DNA of 64,000 nucleotides, taken from NCBI GenBank assembly GCA_029851415.1, contig CM056743.1, positions 120,558,305-120,622,304 of the forward strand, read 5' to 3'. The DNA is from Eretmocerus hayati (taxonomy: Eukaryota; Arthropoda; Insecta; Hymenoptera; Aphelinidae). Under the pieces are notes generated by a model. It saw only the letters and a program-made list of their open reading frames with translations, was not told where the DNA came from and did no database searches. Made by a program: the position numbers and the translations under genes. Shown piece after piece: positions 1 to 12,290 of this stretch (position 1 is its first letter; every line of letters begins with the position of its first letter).

Positions 1-1431
1 GATAGGGGCTCAGTGCTCCGTTTCTCAATGAAAGTATCCAACTCTATTGAATTTGAAGCCCATTTGCGCAAGGGAAATCCGCCCACCTTGAGCAACTTTG
101 TTAGTTGATACATCTTGGTTTGAGTCTCCTCAATTGTGTGGCCACCATAGAAAATCATCCATGTAGCTTTCTTCATTAATAATTTGAGCACCTACGAGGA
201 ATTCGATACCGTGATCTAAAGCTAGCTGACGCAAAGTTCTAATGGCTAAATATACTGAGCTACTCATGCCATAGACAATCGTTACTAAATGAAAAATAAT
301 CAAGGGTACCTGGGAATCTTCTCTCCAAAGAATCGACTGTGAATGAACATCCTTAGGGTCCACCCAGATCTGCCGAAACATTTTTACGATGTCGCAGGTA
401 AATACAAATTTGTATCTACGCCATCTCAAAATTATGTTGAACAAATCAGGGAGAAGATTGGGCTCTTGATGTAGCAAATCATTTAGAGACAAATCATCAA
501 CTTTACAAGAACCATTAAAGGCGGTGCGTAATTTAGTGGTTAGGCTAGATTCTTTGTACATCCCGTGGCGCGGAAGGAAGCAGTACTGTCTAGAGTTTTC
601 GGAAGTGTCGAATTTTTCTGTCTGTACCATGTGCCCAAAATTTTTGTACTCCTTCATGAAAGCAGAGTATTCAACCTTCAGTTTTGGATTTTTCAAAAAC
701 CTACGTTCGAAAGCAAGCATAGATTTTTCTGCAACTAGTCGTGTTTTCGTCAATTTACTCAGTGAGTGAGCTGCAGACTTTTTCAGAGGTAGACGTACAA
801 TATATTTCCCATCTGGCGTTCTCAAGTGAGTTTTAACGAAGAAATTTTCACATTCTTGGTCGTCAGGGGTTGATAATTTCGTATCTGTTATAACCTCTTC
901 CTGCCTCCAAAATTTCTGGAGTTGATCGTCCAACCTTTCGTTAGTAACAACATGGTATGCTGAGACAGAGTTCGGATTGATTTGCGAGGACGAGGTTTCA
1001 CCGAAGATGATCCAACCCAAGGAGGTATTTGTCGCGATGGGTTCTAATTGTGTACCCTTGATAACCTCACCTAGCACAACTCTACCATGGACTCCCGCCC
1101 CTAGTAACAACTCAATCGGCTTGTCTGACAAATAATCTGGATCGGCTAACTCAAGGCCTGTTAAATGTTGCCAGTTAACCTCATCAACTTCGAGTTTGGA
1201 CTTATACTGCGAGACGGAAGTCACAATGAAAGCACTTGCTTTGTATGAAGCAGTATCATTTACTCTTGATTTGAACTTGAAACAAACGACTCCCTTACTG
1301 GATTGAGTTTTAGTTCCGTTGACTACTCTTACTGTTACCGTTCCACGTTGTCTTTTCAATTTCATTCTCTGACACAAGTACTCTGTCATGAAAGACGATT
1401 GAGAACACTGATCAATCAAAACACGGACCAA
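1..1431 (-). pseudogene. BEL/Pao retrotransposon pol fragment (protease + RT start), broken
   Basis: Reads on the minus strand and runs off the left edge of the window. The first ~150 residues look like the Pao-type aspartic protease region (Peptidase_A17 type), followed by a linker and the start of a reverse transcriptase whose catalytic box reads YMDD near positions 150-160. The protease active site reads DQC where D-S/T-G is normal, so the enzyme is probably dead. The open frame stops just after the YMDD box at about 130. The recognisable continuation of BEL reverse transcriptase (a GGF.LRKW-type motif) lies at 1-129 in another frame, so a small indel sits near 130. RNase H and integrase, if present, are outside the window. 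Family assignment is confident; activity is not expected because of the frameshift and altered active site. Confidence 0.85.
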
Positions 1432-1579
1432 AATTCAGGAACCGTCAGTAGCTTGCACGTAAACCTGTGCCGTTGCTAGAAGAACAAAATTTTTAGGTCC
1501 CGATCTGATGCTTGAGCAGTGAGTGTTTACTTGTATCGAGTTGTCGGGGGTACTCGTAGACTGATCAAATTGCGACTTC

Positions 1580-2867
1580 TCATTTGTTTTGGATGCGGAT
1601 CGATTTGAAACGTGTTATGTAGATCTGAAATCTCATTTCAGATGCGGATTGATTTGAAACGTGAATCAGCGTACTGTGCCTGCCTTTGCACTTTCTGCAA
1701 TTATACTTGAAACCACAAATTTTTGTTGCGTTCTTACTCAAGCACATTTTGCATAACTGTTTTTCATCCACATACTCTTTCCGCTTGTCAGCCGTAAGTG
1801 CTTTAGTCACACTTACTCAAATAATGATCACCACTACAATAATGACAGACTTTGACTGCATTACTGGAAGATTGGGCATGTGATATGGATTCAGTTGAGT
1901 GACTTTTGTGATTTTTATTCGAGCTGGAACCTCCTGTAGTTGTGCTGTGTTCAAGTGATTCAAATGTAGCAATTTGAGTTTCAAGAAACGACTTAAGTTT
2001 ATCAATTGAGGGAGGCTCACTCGTATTACCAAGATATTTTTCCCAATCTTTGCGTGTTGCTGGATCAAGGCGACTGACTGTCGAAAATACGATCAAGTCA
2101 TTGCCAGATTCTTCAACTGGGCGTTTCATATTTTTCAAAGCAATGAGACTGTCAAACGTACCAGAAAACACACGCCTCAATTCAGCAGCTGCTTCACTTT
2201 TCATATTTTCGATACTAAAAATATCAGACATGTGACGATTCACAAGCTTCCGAGGGTTATCATAATAATCAGTTAGTTTTGTCCACGCTATAGGATAATC
2301 TTCAGCTGTGAAACCAACATCAGAAAGCTTCGAGAGGGCATCGCCCTTAGTATGAGTTGTTAGATAGTACAGCTTGACGATAGGGGAGTAATCCGAAGTT
2401 ATATGGACCATAGATCTGAAAAGATTACTAAAACTAGGCCAATCCTGGAATTTACCCGAGAATGCAGGAATATCAATTTTAGGCATTGACCATGAGAATT
2501 GATTAAATGTGGGGTTGGCAGAGGGGGTAGCTCGGCCGTTAGCGCCATTTTGTTCCTCCACTGCTCTTTGTGCTCTGAGATTTTCCTCATAATCATCAAG
2601 CCATTCCATTAAGTAACCTTTTCTATCAAAATATAAATCTTCAATGTCGTCAGCCATCCCTGACTCTACGTAAGTTTTTACATAATCGTGTTTACTCCTC
2701 ATGAGTTTTGCATGATTAGAAAGAAAAGTTTGATAGTACTCATCGATCTTAGTTATACGTAAAGTGGCTTGAGACTTTGTTTGATACTCTTCCTTTGGTT
2801 TGAAATTAGAGGAAATAGTTGAAATTTTCTTTTGTGAATTGAGTTGATCATCAAGTACTTTCTCCAT
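1580..2867 (-). pseudogene. BEL/Pao retrotransposon gag (DUF1759-like) with zinc knuckles, broken
   Basis: Minus-strand gag region. An N-terminal helical part is followed by a capsid-like domain of the DUF1759 type (motifs PKIDIPAFSG, FQDWPSF and WTKLTDYYDNP are visible), typical of BEL/Pao gag. It ends in a CCHC zinc knuckle (CX2CX4HX4C) near 1810, where the frame closes. A second Cys-rich knuckle follows in a different frame (1580-1810), so there is a frameshift at about 1803-1810. A tandem duplication of about 49 bp (GATGCGGAT-GATTTGAAACG at about 1591-1614 and 1640-1663) further disrupts the gag-pol join before the protease frame opens at 1431. With the pol lesions this is a decayed, non-autonomous copy. 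BEL elements normally have one continuous gag-pol frame; here it is in at least three pieces. Confidence 0.85.
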
Positions 2868-2943
2868 CTTTACTAATCACTTAACCTTTGAAGACGTTGG
2901 TCAAGATAATTACAGAAGTCGTTGACTGGCGAATTCCAATCAA

Positions 2944-3428
2944 TGCGACAATAAGTTATGGAATCCAAACCGATTCTATGTCACGCACTCTAGGAGGTTT
3001 GCCGAAGAAAAATGTCAGAGTCGTTGACGTGCTCAATCTTTGAAGATCAAGGCCATGAATAATTCCAAAAAATTAGCCGCATTGTAATTCGAGGAGATAT
3101 GGAAATATCAACGAACAATAAAATTGTGGCTTATCTTTGTGCGCTTGACGAGATGAGATGCCGGTGCTTGCAGGTCCGAAAATTCACGCTCTGCTCGACG
3201 AGTAGTAGAAGATTGTCATCATGGTACAAGAGCTGCAGTGGGTGCCTGCTCGGCGTTCTAGTACATGCGCTGTTCTGTTGCCTCTCCGACAATGTGGTTG
3301 GTATTTGGCTTCGAATACGTGGTATGCCGCTCCAGCCGAATTCCAAGTGAACTAGAAGTTCAAGAAAATTTAGAATCGGGTATTGAAGTTCTTAGCTGAA
3401 GTAACAATGTGATGAGACATTTGCAACA
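2944..3428 (-). repeat. Probable 5' LTR of the BEL/Pao element
   Basis: On the minus strand this stretch begins TGTTGCAAATG (at 3428) and ends TTGTCGCA (at 2944), giving the TG...CA ends expected of an LTR, and it lies just upstream of gag. The length of 485 bp fits BEL LTRs. The partner LTR is outside the window, so the boundaries are inferred. No primer-binding site was identified with certainty. Confidence 0.35.
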
Positions 3429-4307
3429 GAAGCTAGTATCAAGACGACAGAGTGACAAATTTAATACGAGAGTGAATCGCAAAATTTCAGGGAGGATAGC
3501 AAAATGAAAATAATCTCTTAGCCCAATGTTCAGCTTGGTGTGCCCCGAGCTTGTACTGCATCAGCTGGGCGCCCGAAGTGTCGCTGAATCGGCTCTCAGC
3601 TACCTCCCTTTTTCCGTTCCCCTTGCCGTCGCTATGCATCTCCCTCTGTCGCACTCCTTGTGCGATGTGTAGTCAACCACCCTGGTCTTCTTCGCCGATG
3701 TAAATGTATGGCAAGATGTGCCTGGATGAATTACGGCACTCGCGCGCGTCACTTTCCAAAATTTTGCATTAATCTAGCAAAATAACCATAGCTCAAACTT
3801 ATCCCGAGTTATGATATATGACGCGCGTGATTGAGATATTTCGCTCGGCGTAATGGCGGGAAGACGACACTCTCAATTTTCTCCACCACGTTTTCGCTCA
3901 CTTTGAAAAATCACTGCGAATTCCAGCCATTCAACACTGATATCCGGCTCGAAGGACTAAAACTGTACAGTGGAGAGTGTGGAGGCTATAAATGATTGTC
4001 ACTGAAGTTAATAAATAACTTGAGTTTATTGAAAGTGAAACGAACAAAAGTAACGCGAGGTGGGCTGTTCGGTGGTTGACACGAGTATATGCATGAAGCG
4101 AGAGTGAGTGAGAATGAATGAGAGTAATTGCGCAGAACGGGCAGTACACGCGAGCGCGCGATCGAAGTATGTATAATGTACGTAACTATAGTCATTTGCG
4201 TGAAGCGCCAAAGTATGAAATAGAAAACTATAATCATGAACAAATTGAATAAGCAGAAGAGCTTGGTTCTTGGTGGTGAATAGATCAAACTTTATTTTTG
4301 GTTACTA
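3429..4307. other. Intergenic, no gene seen
   Basis: No open frame with coding character or recognisable family. Contains a moderately GC-rich patch at 3530-3730 and nothing else that I can interpret. Confidence 0.5.
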
Positions 4308-4845
4308 CTAGGATTAACTCACGCGCGCAAGCGCGCCCGCAGGAATAATCTCGGGATTGCGTACCCATAGCATACACAGTATACCGCTCCGCCCCCTCCC
4401 CTCGAAACCCACAGAATACCCGTGAACACAGATGCTTACGGCTTTCGAGACAGCAGACGATAATTGCGACGCGCACACCGTTCGACTTCGACTTCGACCA
4501 TCGACCGTAATGGCCGCGCCCCTGTGAACGAATCTAGATGCTGTAGGATAAGACTTTGGACTAGGATTAACTCACGCGCGCAAGCGCGCCCGCAGGAATA
4601 ACCTCGGGATTGCGTACCCATACCATACACAGTATACCACTCCGCCTCCCTCCCCTCGAAACCCGCAGAATACCCGTGAACACTGTCGCCTACGGCTTTC
4701 GAGACAGCAGACGACAATTGCGACGCGCACCCCGTTCGACCGACCGTTCGAGTTCGACTTCGACCAAAACCCTCGACTTCGACCATCGACCGTAATGGCC
4801 GCGCCCCTGTGAACGAATCTCGATGCTGTAGGATAAGACTTTGGA
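4308..4845. repeat. Two-copy tandem duplication, ~253 and ~285 bp
   Basis: Copy 1 is 4308-4560 and copy 2 is 4561-4845. Both begin CTAGGATTAACTCACGCGCG and end GGATAAGACTTTGGA, and they abut exactly. Copy 2 is about 32 bp longer because a TTCGACTTCGACC-type short repeat has expanded. Apparent open frames across this block come from the GC-rich duplicated DNA and are not considered genes. Confidence 0.9.
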
Positions 4846-5419
4846 ACATGTTGGAATACAGTGGATATGATGAAACCGCAAAAGTATTGATATCTTTGAC
4901 CATACTCAAAAGATAAAACGCAAGAATACACAATTGGCAGGCTAAGAAGTATGCATCTGTCCGTGCAGACACTTTGTTTACAAATCCGGTCTGCAAAGCT
5001 GACATATCACGGACCTCGTCCGAGCTGCCTGCACCCGGAGAACTTGGAGGCCGGAACAACGTTTACCGCGAATGCCGAATGCCCTTCTCCGAGGACTCGA
5101 CCAGACTTGACTCGGACAACACCGGCCGCCCGGGCGCATTTCGCGGATTGTTGTTGAAATCGAAATTCTAGTCCCAAAACTAGTTCTGCTGCGCGCGCGC
5201 TCTGAAAGCCTCACTCACAACGAATCGTTGTCGTCGGGGCAGGCGGTCGCAAGCTTGTCAAGAATCAACTTCCGCCGAGTGTACGTGCATTCTTAGATAT
5301 TACTTGAGACTGATTGATTATATTCTGTTTGACTGACTCTTTTGATTCTCATGACGGATAATATTATCATGAATAAATGCTCATCGAATCAGAGTAAACA
5401 TGTTGGTTCATCAATATTT

Positions 5420-5570
5420 CCTGAATAACACGAATTGATTCGGGTTAATTTTCCAACACGAACTAATTCGTGTTAATTTGATTACAAAAACTAATCCGTG
5501 TTAAAAAGTGAAATGAATTCCTCGATAACACGAACACATCGAGTATACACCGGTCGGAGGCGTGTTACGC
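5420..5570. promoter_or_regulatory. Cluster of TAACACG / CGTGTTA motifs
   Basis: About six near-identical copies of AACACGAA or its complement occur in ~150 bp. Two of them are arranged face to face as AACACGAACTAATTCGTGTTAA. The clustering and palindromic spacing could be a binding-site array or a decayed repeat. Function is inference only. Confidence 0.35.
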
Positions 5571-6949
5571 CCGAGTATTACTCGAGGAAATTATTGTCGC
5601 ATTATTATGCATGCATGTATGTGTGTACGTAATACCTGACTGTGTTCACAATCAGTAGCACTGTTACTTACTAGGTGTAAAATTGAAACGCTCGCTTTGA
5701 CGACGGTAATATACGCGTGCTGCAGTGCGTCGGAGGGCAATGTCCGACCAAAGTCGTCGCTCCTTTTTTCCGTCTCTCTCGTCGACGCGTGTGTTGGTCA
5801 TGCACGTGTGAAACTGTGTTACATGACAGCTGTCTCACATTAGCTATACAACGTGTGGAAGATGCGGCGCACCAAATGATAGACACGCGTATTGTTGAAG
5901 AGAGAGAGAGAGAATAAGAAAGAGGTTGTTAGGAGAGGGGCAGGCGACCCCAACACGGTCGTTCGATGACACCGTGCGAGCCCAAAAGAGGAAGGAGCGC
6001 CATTTTCTATCCAAAGAGTGAAAGAGAAATATATTCGAATGAGAGAGATGATACGGCCTAGAGGTGTAAGCATCTGCACTTGGCGCTTAAAATAAACCAG
6101 CATGCACTCTCGCGGCCGCGCTGCACATGTGATGCGCGATGCACTTTGGACTGCGATTAGGACCGCGTGCATTTTTTCTTGTTTCTTTTTTCGGTGGTGG
6201 ATGAAGCAAGGAGATTCGCGTGGAGTAGAAGGAAACGATTCGTCAAGTCGTTCGGGTTGTTTCTTTCGACACCTGCTACAGATTGTTCGAATAAATGCAC
6301 ACACGTGTACGTATAATATGGAATTGACCTGACTTTCATCATTCACCCATTCAAAATTGAAGCCAGAGAGCTGATACAAAAGTAAGGGTAATTATAGACC
6401 ATCACTCTTATGAGAGCAAGCCTAGAGTTCTGACAGTACCCGACTCGACCCCAACAACGTTCAGGAAAGGAAAACCATGAAAATTTATGATATCGTATCA
6501 GTTGAACTTTTCCTGATTTTGCTGCAACTTTGTGAACACGAGGAATGATATTCCGTTTATTCTGGACCATGGTATGGGCTTGAGTCTGCTGTGATATGGA
6601 GTTCTCCATCAGATTCTCTTCTTCACACAATAGGAATCAAATCATAGATAATGCATGTCAGGGTACATCATAGATCCACTACATGGACTGGCAAAATTCT
6701 CCTGAATTTCTAGAAGTCAAATTTTATTCTGAAAAATACTTGTCTGCTTGCTGCCATGCTTCGGAATGATGAGCTTCGGTTTGATGGGTATAATTATAAA
6801 TTGCCTACAATTCCGCATTGAATTTCAGTGACAGAAAAAATAACAACAGAGAAGAATTTCTTTCTTAATGCTTTTATTTAACTTCACCTCGGTCTAGCGT
6901 TTTGTAACTATAACTATAGTGGTGCATGCTTTAAGCATCCGGTCCACCG

Positions 6950-7080
6950 CCAACAGCCAATCATGATCATGAGTGGCATTTCAAATCAGCCAATCACAGT
7001 CATGAATTTATAAGTTCTGGGGAAATCTCAGGAATCCCCTCGGTCTTGTCAGCAGTCGCGAGTGACTTTACCGGCACAAT
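6950..7080 (+). promoter_or_regulatory. Promoter-like patch with CCAAT boxes and TATA
   Basis: Two AGCCAATCA/AGCCAATCAC boxes (about 6956 and 6989) precede TTTATAAG (about 7007). A TCAGCAGTC initiator-like sequence lies ~40 bp downstream, followed by an ATG at about 7079 that opens only ~43 codons. It could be the promoter of a solo LTR or an unknown short transcript. Confidence 0.25.
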
Positions 7081-7886
7081 GGTCAGATCTTTTAGGTTAT
7101 ATTTACGTCCAGTTGCGTCAGTAGTGTCTGATGACTCTGGTCTACTGAAGCTCATTAATAGACGCTTTTATTACGCTTCACCGAGCTCACATAGTTTTCT
7201 CCGGACTTAGCTCGTCTATTGTTCCACAAATTTTCGTACCTGATCACATATTTAAAACACGTGTTCGTGCAGACCCGGGGCTCGGGCGCGCGTGAGCCAG
7301 ACCGTGATCGAGCTGGGGAGGATATGGGGAGATCGATATCGATGCGACTGATATGAAGTGAGCAGTTCTCATCACCCGCCCCATTGGCGCCGGAATTCGA
7401 ATACGATATTATACGACACCCATAGATCATTCTTCTCCAAGCAGCGCGTACTCTGACATCGTACTTTTTTCCCGATGATTTTTATCGTTCTACCAATTTC
7501 TATCTCCTTAATATCATGCCAAGGTTGACAAAGTTTCTTGGTATAGTTCATAAAAGCGTTTCTTAAAAATTCTTTTTACTCTTACTTATTTAGATCAGGA
7601 TAGACACTTTGAAAGACAACGTCAATCCCCGACTTCTTATTGATATAATTGCCAAGAAAAAATCAATCTGGAAAATAGACCAGATATTGAGCCAAATACC
7701 GTGTACTGGTCTGGTTGCTATTTCATCGGGTCGAGAATAAGCTCATTATGTCTCTGAAAAAAGTCTCGCTGTGACAAAATTTTCATGTCTGATGATATTG
7801 CCGAAAGAAAATCTGTCAAAAAATTGTGACTCCAATCAATTCGGTTCGAATATTACTCAATATTCCGAGCGAAAATTTTTTTGAAC

Positions 7887-8247
7887 GGTTGGTCCAGACA
7901 CCATATTAGACCATATAGGGTGGGTGGGTTGCCAAAAATGACCAAAAATGAGTCAATATGGTTTTTATGGACAATCCCTTACTGACGAGCACAATCAGAT
8001 CAGTAATCACGGGTGTAATCCCGTGCATCCTGCTTTTAGGATTTCTTGTGTAATACGCCTTCTAAAGGGGTGGGCGGGTGGTTGGTCCAGACACCATATT
8101 AAACCATATAGGGTGGGCAGGTGGCCAAAAATGACCAAAATGAGGCAATACGGTTTATGGACAATTCCTCACTGACGAGCACAATCAGATCAGTAATCAC
8201 GGATGTGATCCCGCGCATCCTGCTTTTAGGATTTCTTGTGTAATACG
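7887..8247. repeat. Two-copy direct duplication, ~170 bp units
   Basis: Units at 7887-8057 and 8080-8247 both start GGTTGGTCCAGACACCATAT and end TTTCTTGTGTAATACG, with a period of 193 bp. Each holds CCAAAAATGACCAAAA and a short CACGGGTGTAATCCCGTG-type hairpin. Probably a fragment of a dispersed repeat. Confidence 0.85.
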
Positions 8248-8785
8248 GGAAATCGCTGCCGGTCCAAGATGTATGCAATGAGCCATCAGCCCCATAGAAG
8301 AAACTGCAGCAAGCAAAACTTTTTCGCCATCCAACAGACGGTGACCCGACCGGTCCATATTATTTAATGAACACTGCAACACGATGTCGACCGTTTACGT
8401 ATATAATTTTTTAGAACAAGCTCATGCGTGCACGCCACCCAGACTGTGTAGTTTCGCAGAGATGCGTGTTTATATACCTAGTCTTTCGAGCGCACTATTT
8501 CTCGATGAAGGGGTTCTTGGGCGTGGAAGCCGAGACAGCCGGTTATCTCGAGTTGCATCTCAAAAATCTCGCTCGACATTTTTGTCGCCATAGTTGTTAT
8601 GCAGTACAGGTATATAACGCTGTCGTTGCTGTAACGAGCGTAACGCTTGATTGTGTCAGGTCTCGACTTTTTCGTCGCAGAACGCATACAAGTAAGCCTG
8701 GATTTGTCCCGGACACGCCTCACACCGCTCGTAATAATGGTAACGTAAGCTTGTTAACTTATGGAATCTTATGCAGTTTTTCTGT
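8248..8785. other. Intergenic, no gene seen
   Basis: An open frame from 8424 continues into the foldback element and ends at 9044. It crosses the border of an inverted repeat and shows no domain, so it is not called as a gene. Confidence 0.45.
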
Positions 8786-11700
8786 ACATGAGTATTTTCG
8801 CGCAAAACAGTCCTACGAAAAAAATTTATACCTGCATTGCTCTTTTAAGACTTTTATTCGATTTTATGGTACAAAATATCAACTTCTCTCACCATCTATT
8901 AGGGCCCATATAAATTTCCGGGTACCTCGAATGTACACTACCGGTCATAAGTTTGAGCTCACCAAAAATTTTTTTTTTCGATTTTGTGCGTTGAATTACT
9001 CGGCTCTATTTGACCGTGAAGGATTCTTCTGGAGCTCATTTTGAAGGTTTTTACACCTACTTTAAGATGGCATGATTAATTTTTATCCGTACGGATCGGG
9101 ATCTTACCAATTTGAGCTTGGAAAAGTGTCAATTTCAACGCTTTTTGAGAGAATCTTATGGCTCCTGCCAATTTGAACCACATGAATGTTTCAATATGGG
9201 AGTTGTGGGATACAAAAGTACAACTTCAGAGCTTCAAAATCCGTTTTTGAACGTCCCTCTACGCCAGTCTCAGTCCGAGCCATGACATTTTCTTTGAGGG
9301 GAAATTTCTCGCAAAAAATAGCATTCCAATCCGAGAGAGATACAGAGACGCATTTTTATGAAGTATAATCATCATTTCTATCATCTTTCATCTATATCTT
9401 GATTGAGGAAACGAGAAGCCTTTGAAATATGCCCCAAAAAGTGAATTTTCTCGTCATTTTTGAATCCAGGTGCTAGTTTTTGCGGAAAAATCTTCCCTCA
9501 GAGAAAGTGTCATAGCTCGGACTGGAAAAGGCATAGAGAGACGTTCAAAAACGGATTTTGAAGCTCTAGACTGATACTTTTGTATCCCACAATTCCCATA
9601 TTGAAACATTCATGTGGCTCAAATTGGCAGGAGCCAAGAGATTCTCTCAAAAATCGTTGAAATTGACACTTTTCCAAGCTCAAATTGGAAAGATCCCGAT
9701 CCGTACGGATAAAAATGAATAACCCCATCTTAAAGTACTTGAAAAAACCTTCAAAATGAGTTCTGGAAGAGTCCTCTATGGTCAAATAGAGCCGAGTAGT
9801 TCAACTCACAGAATTGAAAAAAAAATTTTTGGGTGAGCTTAAACTTTTGACCGGTAGTGTATATTCAACTTCATCTTCTTAAATTATCTTCAACAAAGAA
9901 GTTTGGGTATTTTTTCAATAAAATGCATATTTCTCGAATCCGACTTGGGATACAGGAATGCGGTTCGTGGCATTCGAAATGTCTTGAAAGAATCTAGCAA
10001 AATCGCCCTTGTAAACCTCTTTCCGAGGACATGGGCGGTTTATCGGCCAAAAGAGTGAGAATACACAAAAAAAAATTTAATTCCCAAAAGTCTAATTTTT
10101 CAGATCCTTAAAATTCGATGATATGTGTTGAATTTTTTGCTCTTTTAGAAAAAAATGATCCTGAACATTTTTTGCGTCCTAAGAAATGTTTGAAGAAAAC
10201 CTATCTTTGCTATTTTCTGCGATTTATTTTTCAGGCGATTCAAAATCGTCTGTTTTCTGTACATGCGCAGGGATCTGGACACCTGAAACGAATTTCATTG
10301 GGGAGAGCCCCGACAAAAAAAAACGCGTTTGCTGCGCGTTTGCTCCTCCCGCGTATAAGCATCGTGCCACACGGTGGACAATTAGTGCTAGAATCGAGAT
10401 TTCTTCAAGACAAGACGAGAAATCTCGATTGAGATCGAGACGAGATGGTCGGTCTCTCTCGAATTCGAGAACCTCGCCTAGACAAGATTCTTGAGCAAAT
10501 GATCTCAAAATTCTCGAAAAATCTCGAAATATGACATGTGGTTCAAATAAAAATTCAGCATAATGAAATTGCTTGTGAATGTAATCCGGTTAAGTTGTGT
10601 CATCATCAATATGATCTTCTTCATAGTACAATTGAATCCACAGCTACCTTGGAACAGTAATCATCTACACTCGAATTCATCAAATGATTTTCCCACGCCA
10701 TGTTCATTTTCATTCAAGAAATCATTCATGTCACCACAGGTGAAATGAACAACAATTCTCTCGGCACTTTTCAATGATGTTGAAAACAAAGACAGATGGA
10801 ACTATTTAAGCCTCAAATCCGAAGATGGAATATGTGAATGAAATTTTGCAGAATTTGCTTTTCGGGGCGGTACACTCAAGAATTTAACTGATCAGATCGA
10901 CGATCTCTTCATTCGCACTAATCAGGACTCGACATTTCAAAATGCTCGATTGGTTCAGGTTGCTCTTGAATGTACATCACCATTTGAGGGTCCTTATAGA
11001 GGAGGATAATATATCCAAATTTCAGAATTTTATTGTAAATCTTGGACTGGGGAACTCAATAGATCATGGATGGCTAGCTCGTCGATACCAAATTCCATTT
11101 TGATCTCGTCTTCAGCTACATCTCGACCTACATCAATCCCTTGACGATAAATGTCACAATATTTTAAATGTGTGAACCTTCTCCTCAAATATCCTGGCAG
11201 TGGTTTCTTTCACATCACGTCGTTTTGGCTGGTACCTTTAGTTAACATGATGTCTGGATCAACTGCCACAATAATTGACGATATCGATGTTATTTATGAG
11301 CAACGATGATGATATTGACAATTTTTGAAGTATGAATTTGACTTCTAAATTTCATTGGAAATCTCGAAAAGACGAGACAAGATGTAGCTTCTCAAATCTC
11401 GAGCGAGACGAGACGAGAATGATCATTCTTCCATCTCGGCCGAGACAAGACGAGATTGGCAAAAGTTCTCGCTCGTCTTGATCTTGTAAAGCCCTACGGT
11501 ACAATGGCGCTATTTTCACAAGGAGAAAAAAGAGCAAATGCGCACTTTTAGCCGAGGCTCGAAGCGAAGAGAAATTCCTTTCAAATGATCATTTGACGGA
11601 GTCATTCCCTTGCATTTGAGCCATCAGAGTTACAGCCGCCAGAAGACTGCTGAATCTCGATGACTATTTACCAAGAGGTGGTTCGGAAGCATCGGAGACA

Positions 11701-12290
11701 GCGGCGCGAAACCTCGGCCCGAAGGCGTCCATTTATTTTTCGTTCTCGAGCTGATGTTTCACCTTTTTACGTTATATAGCTACGGTTTAAATGCGTGAAA
11801 TTGACCTCACATGCATGTGATGATTCATAAGGGAAATTCTTTGGCTTCCCAATAGAATTGGCTTTAGATATCGAAATTTTTGCGCATGCACAAAAAACAG
11901 ACGATTTCTAGTCACCTGAGAAATGGATTCGTGAAAGATAGCTAAAATACGCCTAAGAATGCGAGGAAGGAGCTAAGGGACCATCTCCTCCACAGAAAAC
12001 ACGAAATTTCACATCAAATATCGAATTTTCACGGATACAAAAAATTGAGTATTTGAGAACTTGATACTTTTGTGTTCATCACTCTTATGCCCCTTAAAAC
12101 CCCCCACAACCTTGAAATCAATTTCACAAGATTCTCTTCGAAAGGTTTCCACAAGACCTTTCGAATGCCGCAGACCACATTTTCGTACCTCCAATCGGAT
12201 TCGAGAAGTATGCGTTTTATTGAAAAGTACACCCAAAACTTTTTGTTGGAGATAATTCAAAAGGATGAAGAACAATACGTACCAAATACC
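8786..12290. mobile_element. Large foldback element, interrupted by a nested element
   Basis: The left arm (8786-10530) and right arm (about 11360-12290) are diverged reverse complements. For example, GAATCCGACTTGGG near 9937 pairs with CCAATCGGATTCGAG near 12189, and AAACAGACGATTT near 11895 pairs with AAATCGTCTGTTTTC near 10243. Near the centre both arms carry runs built on GAGACGAGA/TCTCGTCTC (10385-10530 and 11360-11490). The left arm is related to the 15701-17493 palindrome (shared CCTACGAAAA, TTCGATTTTATGG and GCGCATGCGCA-like segments), so both belong to one family. It is split by a complete element at 8936-9859. No transposase was found. Outer ends are approximate. Confidence 0.7.
8936..9859. 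mobile_element. Tc1/mariner-like foldback element with TA duplication
   Basis: 924 bp, near-palindromic throughout. It starts CACTACCGGTCATAAGTTT and ends AAACTTTTGACCGGTAGTG, flanked on both sides by TA (8934-8935 and 9860-9861). The CACTNCCGGTCAAAAGTTT end and the TA target duplication are typical of Tc1/mariner non-autonomous elements. There is no transposase. A diverged, left-truncated relative lies at 42675-43400. Confidence 0.85.

Larger units (their letters stand above)
4846..7886. other. Intergenic: motif cluster, GA repeat, promoter-like patch
   Basis: No gene recognised. Contains a cluster of TAACACG/CGTGTTA motifs at 5420-5570, a short (GA)n run at 5899-5913, and a CCAAT/TATA-like patch at 6950-7080. 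The longest open frame (minus, 5840-6379) has no recognisable domain and runs through low-complexity DNA. Confidence 0.5.

Noticed and set aside
4436..5059. 207-codon minus-strand open frame
   Set aside because: Made of the two tandem duplicate copies in GC-rich DNA; repeats within the protein mirror the DNA duplication.
8424..9044. 206-codon open frame
   Set aside because: Crosses the border of the foldback elements; no domain.
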